A model generated the notes under the pieces. It saw only the letters and a program-made list of their open reading frames with translations, did not search any database and was not told the DNA's origin. This document shows, one piece after another, positions 1-13,954 of a stretch of DNA of 64,000 nt; position 1 is the first letter of the stretch; the number at the start of each line of letters is the position of its first letter. Both the position numbers and the translations under genes were made by a program. The DNA is from Glandiceps talaboti (lineage: Eukaryota > Hemichordata > Enteropneusta > Spengelidae): assembly GCF_964340395.1 (NCBI RefSeq), contig NC_135560.1, positions 5,705,498-5,769,497 of the forward strand, read 5' to 3'.

Positions 1-539
1 TCAGCACAGAAAATCAAATTGAAGTAAATTATCTGAGGACTGTTTGTAATGAAAAATAACGACATTTTCAAAACATAGTATACTACTACATCATCATTGT
101 TTGTGATGTCCTCATCAATCTTTTATCAACTCCAGCTGAGAGAGTCGAAGGATACAGTCCATTCTTTATGCTTGATAGATGACAATCATTAAAGTTATTA
201 TATTAATTTGAATTTTAATTGCAAGTTTATGATATTCCGAGATGTAATAAATTGGGTTATATCGGTATAAGCGCATATACAGGGGTGACAGAACCATTGA
301 CAGATTTATTAATAATTATTTTAGTAATAATTTATATAAGATTGAAACTATGTTTAATATTTCAAATGGTTAAAAAAAATTCTTCATAACAGGGTAATAT
401 ATGCATATTAAGATATTAATTTTACTGTTGTAGATATATGTTCAAAGTTTCTAAACATTTAACTTGATAGAGTTCAGATATTAATAGTTGTATTTCTTAT
501 AACAGCTTACCTCTTCTCGTTTTACAACTAAACCAATCG

Positions 540-1090
540 TTATTTGCATAATGTGTTTAAGCCGAAACTTGAAAGTTTTACACCATGAGTTTTCACAAGT
601 AGCATCTTGCAACTGGAAAGCTTTAGCATTAAAAAGAAGTTGTTGAAAATTTCGATTAGTTTTGCAATTTGCACAGTGCACACAAATCATTGCTTACATA
701 ATTTATGTTTAAGCCGAAATTTGAAAATTTACACCAAGATTTTTCACAAGCAGAAACTTGCAGCTCAGAAGCTCTAGAATTCAAGAGAAAAAAAGGGTCA
801 TTTTTTTTGTTCAGTTCTGCAATACACGAAGTACACAAACAACAACGATAATTTGGCTACAAAATATTTTTTATGCTGAAACTTGAAAATTTACAACAAG
901 ATTTTTCACCAGCATGCAGCAACTTGTAGCACAGAAGCTGTAGCATTCAAGAGATAAGAGTTTTGATTTAAAGGCCAGTTTTGCAATGCACATGGCACAC
1001 AAAAACCATTACATGCACAATATGTGTTTTAAGAAACATTTACACCAAGATTTTTCACAAGCAGCAACTAGAATTCAAGAGATAATGCTT
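540..1090. repeat. Degenerate tandem repeat, about 150-170 bp period
   Basis: Four diverged units share TTTAAGCCGAAATTTGAAAA, then TTTTCACAAGCAG and a segment ending in CATTCAAGAGA. Units start near 555, 708, 873 and 1030. Confidence 0.65.
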
Positions 1091-1924
1091 GCATTACATG
1101 TGACAAAATATTATGATTTGGGAGTGTTTTATTTCTTCATGCCATGTTTGTGCAATTTTTTTTATTGTTGCAATACACCTTCTATTAGTTCACTGCTATG
1201 ACCAATATAAAGTCAACATTTGTACAGATCATGCAAGGTATGTTTTAGATCTAAACTGTCTGGCCAATTGTAAACTTCATAACTTTTCCAGGTACGAGTG
1301 TTTTTGAAGATGACCCCGTGTAACATAGCAAGCTACATTTTGTATGCACCCTACCCCATATATCATCCAAGTACTGATATACAAACTAAAAGATCAGAAG
1401 ATTAACAAAGTTACATGTCGTAAGAGATATAACAAATTTATAAACCATATACTGCATTATAAAATTTAGATGATTTGCAAAACCTAAATTTATGGATGCA
1501 AATCTTGAGGAACCTGTAACCTCGAATTTAGATTTAAATGTGTATTTTTTGTGTACCGGTACTCATTATGTGTATATCTCATTATGAATGATGCAGTTCA
1601 CAAAATAACTTGAACAGAAATTATTAGTTACTAGTATTAATGTTGTAGGGAGGTACATAAGAATGAATTTTAGTTTTTAATGTTTGCTATTATATTATTA
1701 TAGGCAAGTACATAGGAGACTGAATTAATTTTATCTTTTAACCCATTCAAGGCTGATAATATCCTACATTTGTATATAGGGTGTAATTACATAGAGTTAC
1801 AGAAACCAAGTCCCTAATGTCTAAAGGGTATCTAATATAGGGAGGTACTAAGTAGCTATAATTTGTATAAATGAATTTTTATCTCTAGTTACTAAGACAT
1901 GTAACATCTAAACTGTGTTGAATA

Positions 1925-2445
1925 ATCATCAGTGAGACTTTGCAAATTCCACCTGTCTGTTTTTGTAGTTGTTTTTAAAAAAAAATTATAGCCAATGACT
2001 GAATCCATAGTCATAACATTCCATCGATGACACGTTGCAAATTTTACCTGGCATTCCTTTGTATTATACAGTTTTCTTAAAGTAATAGTTACAATGAATA
2101 AGTGGAACTATGGTCATGATATTACATCAATAACACTTTGCAAATTTCACCAGAATTTTCTGTGTATGGTACAATCTTTTTTCTACTAATGTAAAGTACA
2201 TGACAGATTCCATAGTCGTGACATTCCAAATCAGTAACACTTTCGCAAATTTCACCAGATTTTTCTTTGTGTAGTACAAGTTTTTTTGGCTACTAATTAT
2301 AGTAAATGACTGCATTCGTAGTCGCGACATTCCATCAGTAACCCTTTCGCAAATTTTATCTGACTTCTCTTAAATTGTATGTTACAAATGTTGTTTCATT
2401 ACAATTATAGCGAATAACAGAAATGACAGTCTAAACATTCCATTC
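1925..2445. repeat. Degenerate tandem repeat, about 100-115 bp period
   Basis: Five diverged units carry ACACTTTGCAAATTTCACC and CATAGTCGTGACATTCC-type blocks. Confidence 0.65.
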
Positions 2446-2949
2446 TATTCAAAAATTACAAAATCACATTCCGCTTCCTAATTCCTATCCCACAAATAAC
2501 ACACACACACACACAAAATACACTTATAAGTAAAGAATGTAAAAAGTAGTTAACAAATCTACAGCAATTATTAGCATTGTGTATTTTAAAAACACCGACA
2601 ATTCATTAATAGTTTGACTCAATGCAAAGACATTTTAGCAGTTAAAAGCATGATTATAATGGCATGTATAAAAACAAGCTTGAAAACACGAAAGTCTGAC
2701 ATAAAAGTTAAAACACCATAGCTTACACATTTAAAATAAAATGTTTGTGCTATTAAAGTGTCATATATACTCTACATTAAGATTTCCCGCCAATATATTT
2801 CATGACAAATTATATTCTGTATCATAATTGACAGCGGATATTCTCCAAACCAAACTTTGATTTCTCTTTCTAGTTGAAAATGCAGTTTTTGAAGCATTAG
2901 GTATTAAACTCATAGCAATAACATGATTAAGAATTAAAAAGGTACAAAT

Positions 2950-3150
2950 TTGACAATCATTGTAGCAGCTGATGTCTAATCTATAGTCTTCCCTGTATAT
3001 TTATATAGGAGGAATTTTATCAGAGAAACATTGTTGCAAATCATTTCAGCTGCTGTTTGATCTATAGTCTTCCCTGCAAATATATATGTAGGAGGAATTT
3101 TGTCTGATAGTTATTAAGAAACATTGTTTCAAATCATTTCAGCACTTCTA
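2950..3150. repeat. Tandem duplication of about 95 bp
   Basis: Two copies of a block containing TCTATAGTCTTCCCTG, TAGGAGGAATTTT and AAATCATTTCAGC. Confidence 0.7.
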
Positions 3151-3982
3151 ACTATAGTTTATAATGTATTGGTCAACTCACTTTTAAAATTTAACAGTAA
3201 CATTTGATAAAGTTTACAACTTTCCATTGTTGGTATACATTTATCTTGATTCTTCTCTATACTACGTACATTTAGTGAGTGAAATTATGTTAGACAAATA
3301 CATCTGTACGGAAGGATGCAGAAGTTTTCAAATGGCATCAATAAAGAGCCTCTGCTGCATTTGAAATGTGGATTTCTTTCATTATCATCAATTCTCAGTA
3401 CCTGCAATATAGCATTTTACCTTGGGCTAGAGGGTCAAATTAGAACAAGACATTTGACTTATTCTCACACACACCTACATAATGTATTTGGAGTATGTGG
3501 AGCAGAAGTTATAGTGTCGACCAAGAAATCGAATAGTCATTGTTTTTAGGACAAACTTAGGTGGTATAATTCTTATTACAGGTACCAAGAATTCATAGCT
3601 GATGAAAGTGCAATAAACCCACTATCTTAGAACCTTCACTATGTTGATCTCCAAATATCCATTCAACGCTTGCTTGGGAAAGTGACTAACAGTGTAGTTT
3701 CAAACCTAAATTGCAAACTGTTTCACATAGCTACATGTATGCCTCATGTACCCACTTGGATTCTGTGAAATTGTGTTGTAATAAAGATTTATTTGATCAC
3801 AAAATGTGAAGTTGCTAATCGTGTCTAACAACAACAGTTCAACGATAGTTGAATCAAATTGGAACACTACTTACATCATATCTCACAGTGGGTAGATTTA
3901 AAATCCAGCAAGAAATGACATAGTCAAGATGAACCTAGTGAAGTTTCTAACCTAGAAATCCACATGAAGAGCAACATCATGT

Positions 3983-4080
3983 TATATGTATTCTGTGTAG
4001 GTATATGTATTCTGTGTAGGTACATGTATTCTGTGTAGGTACATGTATTCTGTGTAGGTATATGTATTCTGTGTAGGTAT
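3983..4080. repeat. 19-bp minisatellite, about 5 copies
   Basis: Near-identical units of TATGTATTCTGTGTAGGTA, differing only at one or two bases. Confidence 0.85.
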
Positions 4081-4162
4081 AAACTGATTGTTTTCAGAAT
4101 GTACATACCTATACATTGTAATAATGATGTGAAAGGTTTCAGTAAAGTATATAACATATGTT

Positions 4163-4356
4163 AGTAATGAAATTTCTACTCACAGAGTCAAAATATTTCT
4201 TGGAAGCAAATCCCAAATTTTCACCGACATATTGTCAGCATCAAATAACCCATTGTAGTACATCCCTTACAATGATGACGAGACATCGGCGAAAATTTGG
4301 GTTTCACCTCCAAGAATTTTAGAAATATTTTGACCGTGAGTAGAAATTTCATTACT
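4163..4356. mobile_element. Foldback MITE with long terminal inverted repeats
   Basis: The left end AGTAATGAAATTTCTACTCA is mirrored at the right end by TGAGTAGAAATTTCATTACT. The similarity continues inward for about 75 bp (AAATATTTCTTGG and CCAAGAATTTTAGAAATATTT). No coding capacity: a non-autonomous DNA transposon remnant. Confidence 0.75.
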
Positions 4357-4511
4357 TTAGTATGTACCCAGAGTTCGTGAACATTCATTCTCGTATAACT
4401 AATGTATTTCATATTATATTATATGACTTCATTCTAATATTACAAATTCACTTTAATCATTTTAACACACTCTAATAATTCCATAATTATTCAGTATTTA
4501 GTTTGGCATAT

Positions 4512-4723
4512 ATACTGTAAACGTGGAAATTTTCGCTAAAGACTTATTTTCACTAATGTCACTGGAATACAAAAAAGCAAAAATAAGTCTTGACTTAAGT
4601 GCTTCTTGTACATGAACACAATGTACAAGTCTGGTAATTAGTAAAAATTAGTCTTTGAAATCTATCTGAAGACTGTAAAAATGCAAAATTTTCTAGTCGC
4701 GAAAATATCTGGGTTTACAGTAT
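4512..4723. mobile_element. Short MITE with terminal inverted repeats
   Basis: The left end ATACTGTAAACGTGGAAATT is inverted at the right end as GGGTTTACAGTAT after GCGAAAATATCT. The arms are about 24 bp with a few mismatches. No ORF. Confidence 0.65.
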
Positions 4724-4769
4724 TCAGTGAGGCTGAATTTGTAGTCTGTGATAGTGTGTAAGATTTACT

Positions 4770-5150
4770 TCAATATAACTTTTATCAGTTTTTTGTGTGT
4801 GTGGAAAACAATGTTTTAAGACATCTCTAGTGTCAATTTTAACAAATTTATAGATTTGACGTGAGTAAAATGGTGTTCCAATTATATCATTTTTAGCACA
4901 CTTTTCAGATTCTGTGTGATAAGGGTATTGTTTAAGGATAAACATTGATTTAAACTAAATTTATGTCAGGTTTTGTGTGACGGAAACAGTGTTTTAGGGC
5001 ATTTTTAATGCCAATTTTAACAACAATTTTGTTTGATGTGAGTAATATGGTGTTCAAAATAACTTAGATGTCAATTTTACAAGATTTTAAAATTGGGTTC
5101 CATGTGATGATAATAGTGTTTAACATTTAAGGACAACATTGTTGTCAATT
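4770..5150. repeat. Degenerate tandem repeat, about 190 bp period
   Basis: Two to three units share GTTTTAGGGCAT-like, GTCAATTTTAACAA and GTGAGTAATATGGTGTTC blocks. Confidence 0.5.
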
Positions 5151-5384
5151 CAATCAAAAATATTTCATAAAATTCTACTTTTTGATGACCAATAGTTAAG
5201 TTCCGTTTGGCTCATTTGTGCATTTTCTATATTTTGTTATTCCTCTTTTTGCTGATAAAAGTGGAGTTTTAATTTTGATGTATTTGTGACGTATTAAAGT
5301 ATTTGATTGATATGCAGAATACATCACATACTTCATCACTTCCTCAACTACTCTGAAATTGAATTCTTGAGAATATAAAATGGT

Positions 5385-5721
5385 TTAAAGTGGCCATATG
5401 GATGAAGATTTGGTATTTATTTTAAATTTTAAATTTATAAAACAATTTTATTATGGCTTCCTACTTGAAAAAAATAATTTGAAACAATGTATCCTCAGTT
5501 GTAACTCAAAATATTGCAAAATATTAAAAAATGTGTAAAATGTTTGTTGCTGTACGTACAATAATAAACTTTTTGCACATTTTTAGTATATTGAGTGTCA
5601 AACACAGACTTTGTCTATGTTGTTTTTCATCAGATTTTTCAAGTAGGAAGCCATGATATAATTGTTTTATAAATTAAAAATCCAAATAAATACCAAGTCC
5701 TCATCCATATGGCCACTTTAA
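5385..5721. mobile_element. TTAA-flanked foldback element, family 1 copy A
   Basis: It begins TTAAAGTGGCCATATGGATG and ends with the inverse, CATCCATATGGCCACTTTAA. Arms of about 85 bp extend to CTTCCTACTTGAAAAA and CAAGTAGGAAGCC. TTAA at both edges suggests piggyBac-type insertion. It is non-coding and almost wholly palindromic. Confidence 0.8.
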
Positions 5722-6239
5722 TAATAATCAAAAAAGAGCACATTTATCAAAAATGATAATCATAACTGCTAAAACAGGATTGGGTTTATGTTTTAATTGT
5801 AACATAATAAAGATGTATTAATACTTATATAATGGAATATGTATAGCATAAGCAAATTTATATTTTACTCTAAATTTACGTTTTATATTTGCGCTAAGGA
5901 GTTATAAGCAATAAACTTGCTATGCCAAATCTGTGTGTTTGTTTGTGTGTGTGTTTATTTGACACCATGGATGCCATGGTTTTTCAATGTCTTGATATGT
6001 TGTAGTATTGCTACCATGCATAAGTAGTAGGATTTATATTGGGAAACAGCGGGCAAAATTATTCAAACCCTTAACTCTGTTTCATTATCATTGGCAAATT
6101 GACCATTGCAAAATTGATGGAATTTGTAGCAGTTGCATTAGGAACTGTTCAGTTAATTCTTTGACCGTCAAGAAAAAACTAGATTATTCTGTTATGGTAT
6201 TCCAACATCAAACTAATATCACAATCAATTTTTGCAAGA

Positions 6240-6420
6240 ACGTAAAGGCCCTTTTCAGATTAAGATTTAAATCTAGATGTTAAAATCAATTGTCTGACAG
6301 ATGCTGAGCTACAGCAAAAGTTGGACCAGTACAAAACTCAAACAAACGATCCCATGTAATCCTTATTAAGGTAACACTAATGTGATGATCAGGGACTGAA
6401 ACATGGCCCTTTAACATACA
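6240..6420. repeat. Dispersed repeat copy
   Basis: It shares an ordered series of blocks (TTAAGATTTAAATCTAG, CATGTAATCCTTAT, GGGACTGAAACATGGCCCTTT) with 14560-14705 and more weakly with 21180-21400. Origin unknown. Confidence 0.5.
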
Positions 6421-9389
6421 ACATTTACAAATATAAGATAAAATGTTTCGGCAAAGATATACACAACTATAGATAGATCATTTCCTAATCAGTAACTGAC
6501 TATACCTAGACAGTTGTAACAAACACCACACTCTGTTAACCTTACAGCTGGTGGGCATTGGGAATCTCATATATGTTTACAATGTCAATCTCTCAGGATA
6601 CTCTTTCTAATTGAAATGTATACAAGTCCCTAGAATCAAGGGTCCATACCATAGCATTCTTCAGAACTGACATTTTTAGTACAAAAATAGTTCCATATGT
6701 CCCAAGAAGTAATGGATTTTATTGTTCACAACTAATCTTTTTTGTACAGAAACACTAGTTCCAAATTTCCCAGATAGCATTCTTCAAAATTAATAAAATT
6801 TCAGTACTAAAAAGATTCTTTCAAGCATTCCAGGATGTAAATGAATTCCACAGTATATACCGAAAGTCCCTAGCAACACAGACCATGCCCTTAGCAACAG
6901 CATAGCACATATTTTGTAGGGATCTTTAGTAGTGATGAATATTGAAGTTTTATTTTCTCTATTCATTAGTTTCAATATTTTGAATAAAAGCAAATTTATG
7001 CATTCAAGTTTTGTCATTTAAGACTAGGCTATTAAAAATTCAAAAATTCAAAAAATTGTTAGTGGATTAATGTTTAGTGAGAGAAAGGATAAAACTTCAC
7101 ATTTCAGATGTGAGATGTACTTGATAGTGTAGGCCTCAACAGCTCTATACTTTGTTTCACTAAAAGCTTTGGAAACAGTATATTAATGATAATTCTGGTA
7201 TGAAAACTAGCTGTTATTCGTATTTCCCAGACTTTGATAAGAACCGCTTCCACAGTCGAGTCGTGAAGCTGAAAACCACCTACAAAACACACTGTGAAGG
7301 AGTTGTACTGATTCCACAATTACATTTATTATCACACAATAAAACTTACATATATCCATGCCAATTTAGATGTATTCCCTTTACTATTCATCCGTTTCCA
7401 TGGCAACATTTGAGTGATAGTGTTGATGTTGATCCCTGCAGTCAACTTTCACTCTGTGATCTCGCATCTAATTGGTCTGGCCACTATTTTTGCATACAAC
7501 TTATTTGAATTGCAAAGTAGTTGCTCAGCCTATGATGTTGCATGCATACAAACGTCCAGAGACTTGTAGCTGGCAGACTGTCTTAGGTTCGTATTCAATC
7601 ATCATTCTGTTGGAAAATTACCCGTCAGTGCGACTTGTGCAGACAAGATATGAATTTCTATCTTTTATGCATCGAAAGGTAATATTTTTTTTGAATTTTC
7701 AGCCTCATTTTTTGTTCATTTTTGGTCCTATTTCATGTCAACATGGGTTCATATACAGTATATTAATCTAAGACTTTTAGTGATTCTGTTTAAGGTCACT
7801 TTAATACATGCACTCAGGTCAATTATGTTTCCATTCACATGCTGGCAGACGAATACCTGTATAACCAATGTTAAAGTCATTATCTCAGCATCAAATTCTG
7901 AGAATTTTTCCATATTTCAGCCGACAGAAATGATATTCTGTACAAGGGATAATTATGTGAACCTACAGGGATGACATGATTATGTGGTCTGTTAGTTGAG
8001 TAGAGACTTTAATTAGAATATTTGACAACATGTCTAGAATATTTGTCATGTCATAAGACCACCATAATGTCTAGTAGAATGTTTACAAGCTTGTTTCAGC
8101 CTTCATGCTGATGAGATAACCATGTCTCTGTGTGTGTGTGTGTGTGACACAACCATCAATTTTTTTTTATGGAGATGTTATTCATAATTCAAATATTGCA
8201 GTTGTTATTCATACATGTAAGGGGTGCCTAAGTGTAGAATCTTAGCACCAACCCAATAGATAATGAATTGTCTATCTCGGTTTTTTCACTCATCTTTGTT
8301 TACTTGACAGATCCTCAGATATTTTCTTAACCATGTTTTACTCTCAAATTTCAGTGTATGTGTTTGTAGCTTACATTAGTAAATAGACAAACGAAAGGTG
8401 CAATCTGCCGGTAATATAGTGTACTAGACTCATGTTCAGGAATACTTAATACATTGACATCTAGATACATTTTTTAAAATTATAAATTGAAAACCTACCT
8501 TTTTGCATGTGAAATGAATGCACTTGGGGGGTTTACGTGTACAGAAGATTCCTCGGTCGTTCTGTCAAGCATAAAAGCTCTGAGCTCTATTTGTAAAAGT
8601 ACTAGGATAAGCATATTACCTCGTACAGTATTATTTCCCTGGATTCTTTTTCTTCATCGTACAATTCAATAATCCCTTTTCTTTGACCTTTGTTGTCTGT
8701 TATATCAGTTGCTTTTAGAGTGAACAATTAGTTTAGTTGTAGTTTCATGTACCGCTTTTGAGCAGTTTTCCCTATTAGGCCCTGCCGAGGGTTGAGTCAC
8801 CAGACTGACAATATGACATCTGATCATAGACTCTCCAGAACAAGATGATAGCTCAAGGCATTCTTGTGACTTCTAAGACAATTTTGTAAGTAAAATAGCA
8901 ACTTATATTCATATCTTGAGGAAACGTACAGGGTCACACTTTCATATTTGAATTTAGAAGCACCTGCCTGACTTATATTTTATGCTTAGTATCACTCAAT
9001 ATGTTGAATTTAAATATTCATAGATTTTTGTCAGGTTTATCACAAAAGACCTCTTTATAGTTTAGAAAGTAGTTTCGAAATTCAACATATTTTTGTGCTT
9101 GATTTCTACAACATGTATGTTTGTATTTTCAATCCAGTTTTGAGTACCATGATAGTAATATGGAAATTCTTGTCTTCAATCTTCTTTTTTTTTCTTTGTT
9201 CATACATCGATGCCTCAAAAACTCAGAATGATATAATCTAGTCTCTTTTATACAGCCATTTGCTTGTCTAAAGCTGTCAATGTGTTTTAGATTATAGTAT
9301 AGAGATAGCTTTGCTGTAAACTCAAAGATTCAAGCATCGATAACAGATGTTCATTTGAAGTGAAAATTAGAAAATTAATTGTGTCAGAT

Positions 9390-9960
9390 TAGGGTAACAC
9401 TGTCGGTTGTAAGTTTAATCTACATGAAGTGAATCTGTCACTTTTCTGAGCATTTAAACCTGAATGTTTCATAGTTTGTTAAGTTTGAGGTGTGACTATC
9501 AGTCTTCCATCATTGTAAACATGTCCTCTTTGTGGTGCAACCCTCATGAACAATCCCGCAAGGTTCGTTGTGACAACTAAAAATTATGCTCTGGCTTCCA
9601 AGAATGTCAGCCGTGGAGTGTGATAGTTAACATAATACTGTCATTTGTAAGTGTAAACAACGTGAATTGAATCTGTCACTTTTCAACATATGAGTCTAGT
9701 ATGTTTTACAGTTTTGTTAGCTCTAAGACGCGACTATCTCTCGGCCTTCCAGTGTCTAAGACGCGACTATCTCTCGGCCTTCCATTGTCTAAGACGCGAC
9801 AATCTCTCGGCCTTCCATTGTCTAAGACGCGACTATCTCTCGGCCTTCCATTATCTAAGACACGACTTTCTCTCGGCCTTCCATTGTCGTAAACTATTGT
9901 CCTCTTTACAGCAATACGACATCACTTTACCTCAAGATTGACAGCGACAGTAGAATAATA
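9390..9960. repeat. Diverged duplication of about 270 bp containing a minisatellite
   Basis: 9390-9560 and 9635-9960 share TAAC...ACTGTC, GTGAATCTGTCACTTTT and TGTCCTCTTT blocks in order. The second copy carries the 33-bp minisatellite where the first has one diverged unit. Confidence 0.6.
9721..9889. repeat. 33-bp minisatellite, 5 copies
   Basis: Units start at 9724, 9757, 9790, 9823 and 9856, each containing TAAGACGCGACTATCTCTCG or a close variant. Because 33 is a multiple of three, two frames stay open across the array; this does not imply coding. Confidence 0.9.
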
Positions 9961-12022
9961 TGCTCTTTCAGTTTGACAGTTTATGTTCAAATAAGAGGAA
10001 GCAGTATATGTGAGCTTGCATTAATGAAACATGTTGTATGTATACCATAGCATGCATATCACATACATGTACATATAGAAATAAGGCCATTTATGAAAGT
10101 AACGCCAGAAGGGCTGTGCACTCTAAGCAGTGATAATGAGTCATTGACTTTTGTGTAAAAATATACAGCAATTTGTCAGTCAAAAAGATGATTATGTGTC
10201 GACATGTGCCAAGGTTCCATATTAAGATTATATCTATGTTTCAAACTATAGAGTTTCAGATTATATTATCAGTCGATGGTGAAAAATAAAAATGGCTACA
10301 TAGAAATGAAATTAATGTATCATATTTAGAAAACATTTTGTGTGTTTTCCACTGGAGACTTTTATTTGGTGTGCTGAATTACTAAGTCTGTAGACTTTTG
10401 TAATTAGGTGATAATTCAGTCCCAAACTGAAAATTATAATTTATAGTTTACACAATATGCAGAGTTGTATAGAGGATTGTAGATATACTCTGATGCTGGA
10501 AAATTCTTAAATTTCACAAATCAACATTATCTTTGCAGAGTTGTGTGTACAGTTAGTTTACTCAGCAACATGCTAATTGAAAACCGAACAGAATTGTGCA
10601 TATAATGCCGCCAAGGTACCAAACAGTGTAATTTGTCACTCTTTCTCCTTTGAGCACAAATTTAACAGACCTCTCCAGTAATTCTTTTCCATGTTCTGAA
10701 AAAATCCAAAACAATCTACAATCAAAGGCCTTGAATGTGTACTTTACTAGAAATGCATGTAATGTCGTATGAAACTCCCAATATGAATTTGAAAACCATA
10801 GCTGAGTCAGATATTTGTGACAATGAAATGTTGTTATGCCGATGTCATAAAAGTATCTTGTATGTTTTATGATGAGTTTTTAAGGGACTAATACTGATAG
10901 TCGGCCTGAGAAGTTGCCAGTAATTTCTGGCATTTGCAGGTGATAAATATTCCAATGCTGATTCAGCAGGTGACATCTTAAATTTACTGGCATTTGAAAG
11001 GTGAAATTTCAACTTTAGCTGCATTTGACAGACACAATTTGAAGCCCACTTGCATATTGACTATTTTCATGATGATAATTTGGAAACTTTTTATTTGCAT
11101 TAATATAAACATTGTCATTCTATAAAATTGATGATTATTTTTATTCAACAGATAAACATGACATTTGTCAAAATGAATGTTGATAAAAATTAAAGATCTA
11201 TATATATCATTTTACTTTGCTCCAAAGTTTTTAATAAATTTTAGAAGCATTTTGCTCCCAAACTTTAAAATTCAGGAGCAAATTGAACCTAAAAATCTTG
11301 CTCGAAGCGTTATCTCACTTGGCTGTAATATCTTTAGCATATCTTTTAATTATGTCGCAATATCTTAATAACGCAGGTGCATTCCAAACATAAATCGTGT
11401 CCTGAGTGATCTATACGATATCTCTCTTCTGATTAATTACACTTAACATCGTCAAATGGCGCTTACGTGTACGTAAAGAGACAGTTATGTATTTCACATT
11501 ATTTGTGCTTCAGTAAGCATAAAGTGATATGGAATGATAGTGCTGAATTTAGTTTACTTTTGGAGGTCTACTATCTGTAAGACATTGAAGGTAAGGGAAG
11601 ATCGCACACTGTCACTCAAGCTCAGTATAAAGCGAACTTCATTTGTTTTAGGGAGGGTCTGGCGTCAATGCAATTACTGAATTTCGTTTTCGCAATTCTA
11701 ACCAAATTTCGACGGAAAACTTTCATTCCTTCAGTGATAACAGCTGTTGTATTTACTACTAAGACGTTGATAAGTTGATAAAAACAAATTTCTAATGTGA
11801 GATAGGGTGCTGGGTTTCTGGTAGTATTTTAATGTCTTTACAATCATGTTTTTACATTACATCGATAATAGTGGTATGAACGCTATAGTTTTCATCATAG
11901 TTTACATTGATATATGAATGTTTGATGTTGCACTTGTGAACATTTGTTTAGGGGGAGGGAGAGGAGATTTTGACCTAAACAAATGATGTTTGTTTGTTTG
12001 TTTGTTTGTTGAGCTTGTTTTT

Positions 12023-12471
12023 GCATGGATGTCCCATACTTCATGCCATGGTGGTGAACTCAATACCTATTTGGGAACCCTATAGTGACAGTTAGGGAGG
12101 GGTCCACAATTTGCATAGATGTCCCATACTTCATGCCATGGTGGGGAACTCAGTACCTATTTGGGAACCCTCGTGCCTGCTAGGGAGGGGGTGTACAACT
12201 TGCATAGATGTCACATACTTCATGCCATGGTGGGGAACTCAAATATTTGTTTGGGAACCCTAGTGACAGCTAGGGAGGGGGTGTACAACTTGCATAGATG
12301 TCCCATACTTCATGCCATGGTGGGGAACTCAAATACTTGTTTGGGAACCCTCGTGACAGCTAGGGAGTGGGTGTACAACTTGCATAGATGTCACATACTT
12401 CATGCCATGGTGGGGAACTCAAATACCTGTTTTGGAACCCTAGTGACAAGCAGTTAGGGGAAGTGTTGCAA
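12023..12471. repeat. 90-bp minisatellite, 5 copies
   Basis: Units begin GCATAGATGTCCCATACTTC at 12023, 12113, 12202, 12292 and 12382. They are about 90-95% alike, and the last is shortened. Confidence 0.9.
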
Positions 12472-13954
12472 GATGCACTGGCACTACTTCTGATTGGCAT
12501 AGGTACAATATTGTATCAAATTTGTCTGAATTATGCTTTTATCAGTGTTGCACATCAAATGATCAAAAGTGTCAACCTGTGAAAAAAAGATACCGTATAC
12601 AAATGGAGTGTTTTTTGTTAGTTTTTAACACACTATAAATTAGAAAACTCACACTCACTGAAGCAGCTAGTCTACATATATATGTCACTTTGTTGAGGAA
12701 CTTTTAACTTGACAAAGTTTTATGCTCTTCCCCACAGCAAACAAACATGCAAACAAACAAACATGCAAACAAACAAACAGAAATGCAAATATTGCAGTAC
12801 ATTGTGCGAAAACCAAGTATGCAAATGAAGGACAGCACCCCTTTCTATCAATGGAACTGATTGGATAAGGTAGTTTCACTATAGGATGGGTGTTCAGCCA
12901 TTGTTATGCAAATGATGTTTTGAGCAAAAAGTAGCCAAGGGGTCCATGTTGTGAAAAGATAATATATGAGACCAGTTTGATTTATACATCACAACATTCG
13001 AAAGTGCTTCTCCCGTAAAAAATAGTATAATTCTCTCCGTCCATTTGGAAAGCGTTGATCCCACTCAAGAGTGATTATAATACAGTCAGTGTAGACTGTA
13101 TCAAGTTGATCTGTGATGGCTTTCAACTTCAAGGTAATTTATCCACCCAGCATGCTATCAGCATATTCAGAGTTAGAGACTGTATTTATTTTCACCACTC
13201 AAGTGTTTCGGTATTCTTGCCGTGTGCCGTCTAAGAAGCTGTTCTAGGAGAATGTGACCCAAATTCCGATTCACACAGCAATAGTTGCTGAATACATGTA
13301 TGTGAAGACAAAGAGTGTGCTTTGATAGACTTGTCATTGACAATAGCACTATGTTGTAACACTTCATTTGTACCCAACAAGTGAGTACACATTTTTCACA
13401 TGTACCTCCCCGAGTGAAAATGTCAACGAGTTGTATTCTTTTGTGTTTTACAGGAGAGTATATAATTGTGTCGTAGAGTACACGCATGCCTCGATCTTCT
13501 TATTTTTTCTCCCCTTTGAATTCCAATGTCTATGGTAATCCTTAATAGTAATATCAATGATTATTTATTGCTTCATTGGACTGGAGGCCAGCTGCAAGGT
13601 GACATAGGGGTCAAGATTTTATAACTTAAGAAAGCAGGCATTTTATTTTATTCAATGCTTAATGGTGAATACAGAGTGTGTGGTTTGTGTACAGACTATT
13701 AATGAGCTATTCTAATGGCGTTTGCTGTCTTTTCAACCATTGCCAAGCCAGCAACGGTCTTCTTCACCCAGTATAAATCTTAAAAATTTGAGAATTGGAC
13801 AAGTTCTAATTTTAGATTATTAGAAAAAAGGAATGGGGAGAGAAATATTATGAAAACTTTATTTTATACTGTAACATAAACACCTCCAATTGTAAAGTGC
13901 TATCTTTATTTTTGTTTCAATTCAAAGTTCTTATGACTTCTGTCTTTGAACTGT

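Noticed and set aside
9690-9941. Overlapping + strand frames with 11-residue repeats
   Set aside because: Same cause: the 33-bp minisatellite is open in two frames at once, which argues against coding.
12119-12457. 112-codon frame with 30-residue repeats
   Set aside because: It lies entirely in a 90-bp minisatellite, again a multiple of three.
13173-13487. 104-codon minus-strand frame
   Set aside because: No recognisable domain, no splice or codon-bias support; could be chance.
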